Source: RGIG4097 sp964599875
Lineage (GTDB): Bacteria; Bacillota; Clostridia; Christensenellales; CAG-917
Assembly (NCBI GenBank): GCA_964599875.1
Contig: CAZRHE010000014.1
Location: 1-38,866, forward strand
Direction of reading: 5' to 3'
Length of the DNA stretch: 38,866 bases
Numbering within the stretch: position 1 is the first letter of the stretch; each line of letters starts with the position of its first letter. Below the pieces are notes generated by a model. That model had not been told where the DNA came from and did no database searches. It saw only the letters and a program-made list of their open reading frames with translations. Positions 32,060 through 38,866 of the stretch are shown here, in pieces. The position numbers and the translations under genes are program-made.

Positions 32060-33542
32060 AATTAAGGTTTTTGTAATCGATTTTCCCTATGCTCGTGCGC
32101 GGAAGAGTTTTCACGCACTCCACGACTTCGGGACGGTGCCAATGGGACAATTCTTTCGCAATCGCCTTTTTCACCCTCTCGCACTGCTCTTCGGATATCT
32201 CCCCCTCGAGAAGAAGTTTGATATACGTCTTGCCGTTTATACTTATCGGAAATGCGGCTGACGCGCGCACGAAATCGAATCCGCCCGCAACTCTCTCGAT
32301 TTCACTCGGGAAAACGTTCATCCCCGAAATCTTTATAAGGCGTTTTTTTCTGCCGAGATAATATAATAAGGCCCCTCGTCTTTCAAACAAATCTCCCGTG
32401 GGGATATAATCTTTGCCGTCTATGCGGACGAAATTATTTCGGACGTTGCCGTTTTTGTCGAGGTATCCCGTCATAATTTGGTTTGACGACAGGAGCAATT
32501 CTCCCCTATCTCCGACTTCTCCGTTTTCGCCTGAAAGCAAAACGTCCACCCCGTTGATTTCCTTTCCTACGGAATTTATATCGCCGTCTTTTGGGTTAAG
32601 AACGCAAACGCTCCCCATTTCAGTGAGTCCGTAACCTTGTTGTGCAACTGCGGTTGCACCCGCCGCAATCATTCTATCGTTAAATTCACGCGCAAGGGAG
32701 GAATCGAGCGCGTCGCCGCCGATATAGACGTTTGCAAGCGTTTTGACGTTATCCCCCGAAAATCCGTCCTCGTTCAAAAGTTTACGAATCATTCTGGGCA
32801 CTGCAATCATAGTGGTGACGTGATTTTTCTTTATTGCGGATAAAGCGCGCTTTCCGCTGAATTTCGGGACGAGCACCGCTTTCATATTGGTAGAAAGGGA
32901 CGCGTGCACGCCTACGATAAGTCCGAATCCGTGGAACAGTGGCAAAGTAACCAACATTCCGTCCTTATCCGAAAAATCGTACGGAATGGAAGACAGCAAA
33001 TTATGAACGAGCGCGTTTGCGGCTTTTGCCGAAAACACGACCGTTTTCGGAGTACCCGAAGTGCCACCCGAGTGCATATAAAGCGCGGGGATATCTCCTC
33101 CGCCCTTGTATTCTTCAAATTTCGTCGCAAGCGGCAATCCGAAATACGCATGCAACCAATAAGGACAAAACACGATTTTCGCGCTTCCGCCGAGAGTGGT
33201 AAATCCCATGCTGACGTCGGACACGACGAGCACTTTCGGACGTTGCAACCCTACTTCCTTTTGAAATTCGGATTTTGCAAGCAACGGATGCACGGGGGAA
33301 AAAATACCGCCGATAAGAGACGTCGCATACAGTAAGGACACCGCTTGTTCGATATTGGGGAGTGCGCACATAACAACGTCCCCCTTTCGCACTCCCAAAC
33401 GATAAAGCCCTGCCGCTACCCTACGGATTTCCTTGTCAAGAGAAGAAAAGGAAGTTTTCAGGCAGCCGCGAACGACGGCGATTTCGTCGTTTTTTTCGCG
33501 GTAGGCGCGCATAAATGCATACATACTCTTGTTATAGTCCAT
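32058..33542 (-). CDS. AMP-forming acyl-CoA/acid ligase
   Basis: The 494-residue product is a complete member of the adenylate-forming ANL superfamily: P-loop motif HSGGTSGTPK (157-166), A5 motif QGYGLTEMG, A7-like PTGDLF, hinge/A8 RKKRLIKISGMNVFPSEIE, and the catalytic C-terminal Lys487 in SIGKIDYK. It activates a carboxylic acid to an acyl-adenylate, then usually to a CoA or carrier-protein thioester. The acid is unknown. No acyl carrier or fatty-acid gene is next to it. ATG is six bases after a TATAAT box and lacks a ribosome site (possibly leaderless). It is divergent from the SpoIIQ-like gene. Confidence 0.92.
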   Translation of the reverse strand: MDYNKSMYAFMRAYREKNDEIAVVRGCLKTSFSSLDKEIRRVAAGLYRLGVRKGDVVMCALPNIEQAVSLLYATSLIGGIFSPVHPLLAKSEFQKEVGLQRPKVLVVSDVSMGFTTLGGSAKIVFCPYWLHAYFGLPLATKFEEYKGGGDIPALYMHSGGTSGTPKTVVFSAKAANALVHNLLSSIPYDFSDKDGMLVTLPLFHGFGLIVGVHASLSTNMKAVLVPKFSGKRALSAIKKNHVTTMIAVPRMIRKLLNEDGFSGDNVKTLANVYIGGDALDSSLAREFNDRMIAAGATAVAQQGYGLTEMGSVCVLNPKDGDINSVGKEINGVDVLLSGENGEVGDRGELLLSSNQIMTGYLDKNGNVRNNFVRIDGKDYIPTGDLFERRGALLYYLGRKKRLIKISGMNVFPSEIERVAGGFDFVRASAAFPISINGKTYIKLLLEGEISEEQCERVKKAIAKELSHWHRPEVVECVKTLPRTSIGKIDYKNLN

Positions 33543-33548
33543 ATTGTC

Positions 33549-33576
33549 ATTATAAATCTATTTCCCGCGCCGTCAA
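33549..33576 (-). promoter_or_regulatory. ligase promoter, possibly giving a leaderless mRNA
   Basis: TTGACG (33576-33571) and TATAAT (33554-33549) are 16 bases apart. Only six bases separate the -10 box from ATG, so transcription should start at the start codon. Confidence 0.7.
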
Positions 33577-33667
33577 CAAACAAACGAAAATTCGGGAGAA
33601 TATTTTTTTGATTTTCGGTATAATCCGCGATTTCTCTGTCAATAATCAAGCCAACGGAGGTAACACA

Positions 33668-34351
33668 ATGAGTAAAACGACAGTTGCCGTCAAACGATTC
33701 GGCGGCTTTTTGAAAAGAAATGCAATGTATCTTATGATTTTGCTCACGATCGCGTCGGTGGCAACGGTTATCGCACTGGCGGCGACGGGCAATTTCGGCG
33801 GAGAGGTAACCCCTACCGTATCCGCACCCGACGGAAACGTAACGGACGAGCCCGTAGTGAAACCCGACGACAACGGCGGAAATCAAGACAACACGCCCGT
33901 CGTCAAACCCGAAGACCCCACGCCTACGGTGAAAACCTTGACTTTCTCCGCGCCTTGTAGCGGCGCTCAAAGTCTTGATTACAGTGAAACCGCACTTGCT
34001 TGGAATCAAACCCTCGGACAATTCTCCACCCACCTCGGAATGGACTTTGCACCTGCGGACGGAAAAGTTTTGGCGGTAGCGGACGGCACGGTCAAGGAAA
34101 CGGGATACGACACCCTCAACGGATATTACGTCGTTATCAGCCACGACGAAAACTATGAATCCCGCTACTATTCTCTCTCCGAAACTCTCTCTGTGAAAAA
34201 GGGAGACAAGGTGACGAAAGGACAAACCATCGGCACCACGTCCACCAGCATGGCGAAAGAAAGTCTTGACGGCGCGCACCTGCACTTTGAGATGAGCAAG
34301 AACGGCGAAGACATCAATCCCCTCTCGGTCATCGTTATGGAATCGAAATAA
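33668..34351 (+). CDS. SpoIIQ-like M23 family metallopeptidase
   Basis: The 227-residue product has a short basic N-terminus, one membrane helix (about 20-40), a Pro/Asp-rich spacer and a LytM/M23 domain. Zinc-site residues are intact: His122 and Asp126 (THLGMDF), His204 and His206 (AHLHFE), with His159. M23 enzymes cut peptidoglycan cross-bridges. The overall layout (one TM, short spacer, single M23 domain, YSETALAWNQTLGQFSTHLG) resembles the forespore protein SpoIIQ, whose clostridial forms keep the zinc site. I start at the ATG at 33668, which has GGAGG seven bases upstream. SpoIIQ identity is likely but not certain; a general wall hydrolase is the alternative. Confidence 0.85.
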   Translation: MSKTTVAVKRFGGFLKRNAMYLMILLTIASVATVIALAATGNFGGEVTPTVSAPDGNVTDEPVVKPDDNGGNQDNTPVVKPEDPTPTVKTLTFSAPCSGAQSLDYSETALAWNQTLGQFSTHLGMDFAPADGKVLAVADGTVKETGYDTLNGYYVVISHDENYESRYYSLSETLSVKKGDKVTKGQTIGTTSTSMAKESLDGAHLHFEMSKNGEDINPLSVIVMESK

Positions 34352-34462
34352 GAAAATCGCAAAACAAGCACTTTATCTGCACAAATCAGCATATAAACAC
34401 CTTGAATTGCAAACAATAGAATTAGTTTTCGTACCAACGAAAAACATAATCTCCCCTTAAAA

Positions 34463-34493
34463 GGACGTCCGCGAAAGCGGGCGTCTTTTTTTT
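34463..34493 (+). terminator. terminator after the M23 gene
   Basis: The stem GGACGTCCGC / GCGGGCGTC closes with a GAAA tetraloop and is followed by eight T. Confidence 0.88.
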
Positions 34494-34649
34494 ATGCGCA
34501 TATCGTCATCCGTTGATTTTGCAGGAATTCATATGCTCATATGCCCTTATTTTCAATCATAAAATTCACCTTATATTCGCATATCCGCATATGTTAATCC
34601 GTGTCGTGCACTGCGATAATTTCATATATTTCAAGACGTGAATCCATAG
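34494..34649. other. short intergenic stretch between convergent terminators
   Basis: No gene is seen. The hexamer CATATG or close variants occur several times (about 34528-34595); no function is evident. Confidence 0.4.
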
Positions 34650-34678
34650 AAAAGGCGGTGCGTTTTGCACCGCCTTTT
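34650..34678 (-). terminator. terminator of the amino acid kinase gene
   Basis: The 12-base stem AAAAGGCGGTGC/GCACCGCCTTTT has a five-base loop. It lies 17 bases after the stop of the minus-strand gene and can act both ways. Confidence 0.88.
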
Positions 34679-34695
34679 AATACGTTTCGTTTGAC

Positions 34696-35520
34696 TTACA
34701 GACCTATTCTCGTAGAGGGTGCGTTGCCGTCAAGAATGTCGCGGATTGAATATTTGCTGTTTGCGATATACACCGTCGTGCCGTTTTTGAGAGGTTCTTT
34801 GACGTATTCGAGTTTTGCAAACGCACCGTGCGCGCCCACTCTCGACGCACCCGAGCAATGCGTTTTGAGTTCGTCCACGTTGTCGATGAGTTCGTATATA
34901 TCCTTTCCGCTCACGTTTCTCACGATGCTTTCGGGCTTGTTTGCTTGCAGATAAATCCCGTCCGTCGAGGACAAAATGAGCAAGGTTTTGCACTTGACGA
35001 GGCAAGCGATTTGACTTGCGGTTTCGTCGTTATCCACACACTCTATCGCCCTGCCTATTCTCTCTCTTATATGGAGAATTTCAAACTTGCGGTTTTCCTC
35101 GTTGGACACGGCGTCGTTGTAGTTGATGATAGGTATCGCGTTTTGCGCGGGACAACGCGTGATGAGTTCGAACAAATGTTTTCTCTTCTCTTCGTCGTTG
35201 AAGTGCTGATGCTCGACAAGAATTTGACGCAGGCTGTAACTGCTATCCACGAATTGGCGATAAGTCTGCATAAGGATGGTTTGTCCTTGTGCGGCGTAGT
35301 CCGTCTTGTTATCCTCGTCCTCTCCGTCGAGATATTCGCCGTTGCGGTGATAGTAATCGATTTTGCCGATTTCGACCGCGCCCGAAGTCACCCACACGTA
35401 GCCTGGACGAAGTTCGCGCGAAAGACGGGCGATAACGTTATAGTTAAGGTCGCCGTTGACTCTGTCCACGAGTGCCATCGAGCCGATTTTGCCGACAAGT
35501 TCGATATCGAATTTAGCCAT
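34696..35520 (-). CDS. amino acid kinase family protein (glutamate 5-kinase-like)
   Basis: The 274-residue product has the amino-acid-kinase fold motifs: KIGSMAL (11-17, the phosphate-binding Lys-Ile-Gly-Ser), VTSGA (44-48), INYNDAVS (132-139), DNDETASQ (163-170) and LSSTDGIY (183-190). These match ProB (glutamate 5-kinase) best. Differences: no PUA domain, no proA nearby, and the usual G-M-x-T-K segment is replaced by SGASRVGAHGAFAKL. It may therefore be a divergent paralogue rather than the proline-synthesis enzyme; uridylate or carbamate kinase are less likely. I use the ATG at 35520 (MAKFDIEL), seven bases after GGAG, not the ATG two codons upstream. Confidence 0.8.
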   Translation of the reverse strand: MAKFDIELVGKIGSMALVDRVNGDLNYNVIARLSRELRPGYVWVTSGAVEIGKIDYYHRNGEYLDGEDEDNKTDYAAQGQTILMQTYRQFVDSSYSLRQILVEHQHFNDEEKRKHLFELITRCPAQNAIPIINYNDAVSNEENRKFEILHIRERIGRAIECVDNDETASQIACLVKCKTLLILSSTDGIYLQANKPESIVRNVSGKDIYELIDNVDELKTHCSGASRVGAHGAFAKLEYVKEPLKNGTTVYIANSKYSIRDILDGNAPSTRIGL

Positions 35521-35538
35521 ATTCATTCTCCAAACGAG

Positions 35539-35566
35539 ATTATATCCGCCGCCTAAACGGAGTCTA
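35539..35566 (-). promoter_or_regulatory. promoter of the amino acid kinase gene
   Basis: TAGACT (35566-35561) and TATAAT (35544-35539) are 16 bases apart; ATG follows 18 bases after the -10 box. Confidence 0.6.
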
Positions 35567-35709
35567 CGACAAGATTATATCACAAACGCCGAAAAACGCA
35601 ACTCTTAACTTATCCCCCGCATTTCCGCTCGGAACGGACGAAAAAGAACGAATTTCGTCGAAAAATCGCAAAATCATTCCTATATTTTTCGTGCGCGCGC
35701 ATTTTTTAA

Positions 35710-35737
35710 TTGAAATTAATTTTATAAATGGTATAAT
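35710..35737 (+). promoter_or_regulatory. sigma-A promoter of the repeat lipoprotein gene
   Basis: TTGAAA (35710-35715) and TATAAT (35732-35737) are 16 bases apart, about 55 bases before the start codon. Confidence 0.75.
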
Positions 35738-35792
35738 CGTATATACTAAATAAGCCGTGAGGCAACAAACGAATATTCAAAGGAAACGCAAT

Positions 35793-38216
35793 ATGAAAAA
35801 GAACGCGATTATTCTCATAACCGTACTCCTTCTTGCGGCGGCACTTTTCGTCGCATGCAACGACGGCACTTCCGCGCCCGAACCCGACGACGTCACTCCG
35901 TCTAATCCCTCGGAACTCACCCCCGTTACTTTCTCGGTAACCTTCGATTCAAACGGCGGCACTTCGGTATCCGACCAAAATCTCGTAGGCGTCGAATACG
36001 GTCAGACCATAGCAAAGCCCTCCGTCACCCCCACCAAGCGCGGATACGACTTCGTGGAATGGATTCTTTCGGACGGCACCGCGGTAAATTTCGACACCTA
36101 CACCGTGACGAGCAACGTCACCATAAACGCCTCTTGGAAAGCGAAAACTTTCTCCAATGTCGGCTATCTTACGGATGAGAAAATCAAATCCAATATCAAG
36201 GATATCGGCGACAAGACCGCCGCCGAATACTACGGCGACAGCGTAGACCTCAAAGACGGCGACGCTTCTCTCGTCACCACCACGGACGGACAACGCACCG
36301 TCGCACTCACTACGTCTTATCAGGAATCCAACTCGTCCACAAGACTTACCCTCCCCGTCCCCACGACTTCAATCGAGGACGACTACTTCGTGTATTGGTA
36401 TTGTTATGAGGGCGACGAAATCGTTCAACTCTCTCAACGTCTGGAAAAAGGCTCTACAGTGAAGACTGTCGAACTTATTAACGCATACAATTACGACGAA
36501 GCAAAGAATATCTACGCCATGTGGCACTCTTCTCTAAAAGACGTCATCGTGTCCTACTTGGGCGGCGCGGACAACGCGAGCCTAATCACGAGCGGCACGA
36601 CCATTAAGGACGGCGACTATCTGACCGCTCCTGAATCTCCCACGAGAGACGGATATCGTTTCGGCAACTGGACTTATAACGAAGTTAAAGACGGCGAATA
36701 CGTATTGACGGACGGCGAAAAAGTGAAAAAAACCATGTCTTTCTACGTTGATTCCGCAAGCAAGGGCGTTCAAATCAATCACTCCATGGCAATCAACGGA
36801 ATATTCGAACTCACCGCAAATTGGACGAAAAATATAATCGTCAAATCCGCGGACGACTTCAAAGCAATAGACGGCACCGACCCCGAAACTTTGTCCGCGT
36901 TCATCACTCTCGAAGCGGATATAAACCTCGGAGAATGGAGCGCGCCTTTTGATAAGGACCACGTCTACTGCGGACTTTTCGACGGCAAAAACCATACGAT
37001 AACCTACGTCGCGACTGCAAACGGCGCGGATTTCTCCCTTCTCGGATACGTAAACGGCACGATATGCAATCTCAATATAAACGCATCCCTCTCCGCAACA
37101 GAATTTAATGCGGAAGACGGCGTGAATATCGGTGCGCTTGCCGTAGACGCAAAAGGCTCTATCATAAAAGTCAACTCCACCCTTTCCGTAGACTTCTCGT
37201 CAAGTGAAAGTGCGGGAATCGTAGTCGGCGGACTTATCGCGAAAAACGGCGCAACCATAACCGATTGCACTGCGACTTCGAGCATTTCCGTTGGCGGCAA
37301 AATCGTCACCGCAGGCGGACTTGTCGGTGAAAACAACGGCGCGATAGCAACATCTTCCGTCGTCGGCGGAACGGACTATGCGGCTGAAATCTCCGTATCC
37401 GCGGCAAACACCGCTTACGTGGGCGGCATCGCGGGCAAATTCGAATCCGGCTCGATTAAACAATGCAAAGTCGGCAAAATCTCCCTTTTCGCAACGACTG
37501 ACAACAACTCCTCCGTCGCATATGCGGGTGGAATCGCAGGCAGCATCGCAAACTGCACCACCACCGAAATCGCTCTCGACGATGTAACTGTAACAGCAAA
37601 TGCAGTCGGACACGCATACGTAGGCGGCGCATACGGCCGTTCGAGCAGCATAATAACCCACCTCACCGCAAACAGCATAAACATAAACGCCGCTGCAGGC
37701 ACGGCGGTCTATGCAGGCGGACTTGTCGGCTCCAACGTAAACTACGGCAACAACAACGCATCTATCAGATACACCGTAATCAAAAAAGCGGTCGTCAATG
37801 CAAAATCCACCGCAGGCAAAGCGTATGCAGGCGGAATCGTCGGCGATAACAAAGCAGGCGAAACAAACGGCACCGGCGGACTTGTGGGATATTCGTTTGC
37901 ATCCGTCGATGTCAACGTAACCGCCTTAGAAAACAATGCGTTTGTCAATATCGTACACGGCGCGCACGACGAGGCGAGCGTAGTCAAAAACTTCAACTAC
38001 ACCTCCTCTTCCCTCAAACTCAACGGAAACGACTTCACTGCGGAAGAAATCAGCGGCACGTACAAAGTCAACGACGCAGAAGCAACCATAAAAACCGAAA
38101 CTTGGGTGAACACCAACCTCAATTTGAACGTGGACGGCAACGCATCCGACCCCGATTCCCTCACTTGGATAATCTCGGACGGCTCCTATCCCGTGCTTAC
38201 CTTCACGACCAAATAA
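35793..38216 (+). CDS. surface lipoprotein with Listeria-Bacteroides and GLUG-type repeats
   Basis: The 807-residue product has a lipoprotein signal peptide with lipobox FVAC (Cys22) and an acidic/Pro spacer. It then has Listeria-Bacteroides (InlB B-type) repeats: VTFDSNGGTSVSDQN … KRGYDFVEW at about 45-110, and a second weaker copy around 260-320 (TRDGYRFGNW). From about 360 on it is a long beta-helix-like region with GLUG-type motifs such as AGGLVGENNG, VGGIAGKF, AGGIAGSIAN and AGGLVGSN. It is probably displayed on the cell surface, for adhesion or glycan binding. I use the ATG at 35793 (MKKNAIILI), with AAAGGAAA upstream. A terminator follows. Confidence 0.88.
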   Translation: MKKNAIILITVLLLAAALFVACNDGTSAPEPDDVTPSNPSELTPVTFSVTFDSNGGTSVSDQNLVGVEYGQTIAKPSVTPTKRGYDFVEWILSDGTAVNFDTYTVTSNVTINASWKAKTFSNVGYLTDEKIKSNIKDIGDKTAAEYYGDSVDLKDGDASLVTTTDGQRTVALTTSYQESNSSTRLTLPVPTTSIEDDYFVYWYCYEGDEIVQLSQRLEKGSTVKTVELINAYNYDEAKNIYAMWHSSLKDVIVSYLGGADNASLITSGTTIKDGDYLTAPESPTRDGYRFGNWTYNEVKDGEYVLTDGEKVKKTMSFYVDSASKGVQINHSMAINGIFELTANWTKNIIVKSADDFKAIDGTDPETLSAFITLEADINLGEWSAPFDKDHVYCGLFDGKNHTITYVATANGADFSLLGYVNGTICNLNINASLSATEFNAEDGVNIGALAVDAKGSIIKVNSTLSVDFSSSESAGIVVGGLIAKNGATITDCTATSSISVGGKIVTAGGLVGENNGAIATSSVVGGTDYAAEISVSAANTAYVGGIAGKFESGSIKQCKVGKISLFATTDNNSSVAYAGGIAGSIANCTTTEIALDDVTVTANAVGHAYVGGAYGRSSSIITHLTANSININAAAGTAVYAGGLVGSNVNYGNNNASIRYTVIKKAVVNAKSTAGKAYAGGIVGDNKAGETNGTGGLVGYSFASVDVNVTALENNAFVNIVHGAHDEASVVKNFNYTSSSLKLNGNDFTAEEISGTYKVNDAEATIKTETWVNTNLNLNVDGNASDPDSLTWIISDGSYPVLTFTTK

Positions 38217-38232
38217 CCAAAATAAATCATCC

Positions 38233-38268
38233 GTGGCGTAGCGACAATGCTACGCCACTTTTATTTTC
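38233..38268 (+). terminator. terminator after the repeat lipoprotein
   Basis: A perfect ten-base stem, GTGGCGTAGC/GCTACGCCAC, has a six-base loop, followed by TTTTATTTT. Confidence 0.92.
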
Positions 38269-38317
38269 CTAAATCCACCCTCATAAATTCCGCTCCCCGC
38301 CAATTTATCGTATATAG

Positions 38318-38346
38318 TTGAACGTCGCGATTTTGTGTGCTATAAT
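38318..38346 (+). promoter_or_regulatory. tRNA-Arg promoter
   Basis: TTGAAC (38318-38323) and TATAAT (38341-38346) are 17 bases apart, about 64 bases before the tRNA. Confidence 0.75.
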
Positions 38347-38409
38347 ACTTTCATTCAATCGTTCAATTAAGATTTTTTCGTTTATTTTCTCAAAAAAATA
38401 AGCAAGCGT

Positions 38410-38484
38410 GTTTCCGTAGTTCAACGGATAGAACGGGGCTCTCCTAAAGCTCTGATGTGGGTTCGATTCCCGCCGGGAACACCA
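38410..38484 (+). tRNA. tRNA-Arg (anticodon CCT)
   Basis: The full cloverleaf folds by eye: acceptor GTTTCCG/CGGGAAC, D-stem GTTC/GAAC, anticodon stem GGGCT/AGCTC with loop CTCCTAA (anticodon CCT, reading AGG), T-stem GTGGG/CCCGC with loop TTCGATT. CCA is encoded at the 3' end. The variable loop is four bases. A terminator hairpin starts directly after CCA. Confidence 0.96.
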
Positions 38485-38509
38485 AAAACCACAACATGTT
38501 GTGGTTTTT
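38485..38509 (+). terminator. terminator of the tRNA-Arg gene
   Basis: The stem AAAACCACAAC / GTTGTGGTTTT is followed by T. It begins at the base after CCA. Confidence 0.88.
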
Positions 38510-38533
38510 CTATTTGCGGGGGTACTATTTTCG

Positions 38534-38555
38534 TTAATACCAATTTAATACCAAT
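38534..38555. repeat. tandem 11-bp direct repeat downstream of the tRNA
   Basis: TTAATACCAAT occurs twice without a gap (38534-38544, 38545-38555), about 50 bases after tRNA-Arg. It could be an integrase arm site or an iteron. Confidence 0.8.
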
Positions 38556-38866
38556 ATCAATGTTTCGCCTTTTTATTTGACTATTGCACGCATTTTCGAT
38601 GCACTCAACGTTTGCCTACTTGCACAACTACGACACCACGAAAGGCAATAAAAACCGAGGAAAATATTCTATATATAATTCTACAAAAAATAATATATTT
38701 CGTTATGTTTTTACAAAAACGGCATTTAAGGGGGTAAAAAATTAACTTTTTGCAAAATATACCCCTTTAACTTGCAATTTGCACTTAATCGTGGTAATAA
38801 AGAGGTGTTTATAAACACCCTGACATATGTTTATATGAATTATTAGACGAAAGAGAAAGTGTCACC
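38556..38866. other. A/T-rich right-end DNA with inverted repeats
   Basis: No gene is recognisable. An imperfect inverted repeat TTAAGGGGGTA … TACCCCTTTAA lies around 38727-38770, and a perfect 16-base palindrome GGTGTTTATAAACACC is at 38804-38819. It looks like the control region of a gene beyond the edge. Confidence 0.5.

Noticed and set aside
33458..34285. Minus-strand frame over the M23 gene
   Set aside because: The M23 gene has an intact zinc site, ribosome site and terminator; the opposite frame is a shadow.

Overview
The window looks like chromosome from an uncultured gut-type member of the Clostridia (Firmicutes). The reasons are an Rnf operon in the order C-D-G-E-A-B, sporulation-type genes (a SpoVB-like flippase and a SpoIIQ-like M23 protein), the DUF421/DUF4363 pair, lipoproteins with an FVACN lipobox, strong AGGAGG ribosome sites and consensus sigma-A promoters. 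The species is an inference; no rRNA is present.

Layout. 1-5266 (minus): rnfCDGEAB, the ion-pumping ferredoxin:NAD+ oxidoreductase, cut off inside rnfB at the left edge and driven by a TTTACA-17-TATAAT promoter. 5276-6219 (minus): two half-length TauE/SafE permeases. 6369-10814 (plus): a 1481-residue surface lipoprotein of about five beta-sandwich-like modules, with a second, C-terminal membrane anchor. 10836-11077: three terminator hairpins.

11098-20347 (minus): the most interesting part, a tight eight-gene operon. In order of transcription it encodes two helical proteins resembling ESCRT-III (Snf7) subunits, a Vps4-like AAA+ ATPase, a cytoplasmic trypsin-like protease, a RuvB-like AAA+ ATPase, a two-TM coiled-coil protein, a coiled-coil/zinc-ribbon protein and an Hsp70/actin-fold ATPase. 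The two ATPases and the protease each begin with a related helical domain of about 75-85 residues that reads like a MIT domain. In eukaryotes and archaea MIT domains tether Vps4 and other enzymes to ESCRT-III polymers. My reading is that this is a bacterial ESCRT-III/Vps4-like membrane-remodelling or stress/defence machine with an associated protease and chaperone. The enzyme families are secure. The ESCRT-III and MIT assignments rest on sequence pattern and need structural comparison.

20960-24352 (minus): a probable operon of an AbrB-type regulator, an ABC-2 exporter pair, a low-molecular-weight phosphatase, an amidohydrolase and an alkyltransferase-like protein. 24377-24445 is a large REP-like palindrome. 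24529-25542 is a lipoprotein with a BspA-like leucine-rich patch. 25596-26233 is a long non-coding stretch. 26280-27542 is a membrane M28 peptidase. 27800-30482 (plus) holds the SpoVB-like flippase, DUF421 and DUF4363 genes, converging on murC (minus). An acyl-CoA ligase (minus) diverges from the SpoIIQ-like gene (plus). An amino-acid-kinase gene (minus) diverges from a lipoprotein with Listeria-Bacteroides and GLUG-type repeats (plus). tRNA-Arg(CCT) follows, and then AT-rich DNA with tandem and palindromic repeats to the right edge, possibly the start of an integrated element.

Two genes, murC and the ligase, have TATAAT only 6-7 bases before ATG and no ribosome site, so they may be transcribed as leaderless mRNAs.
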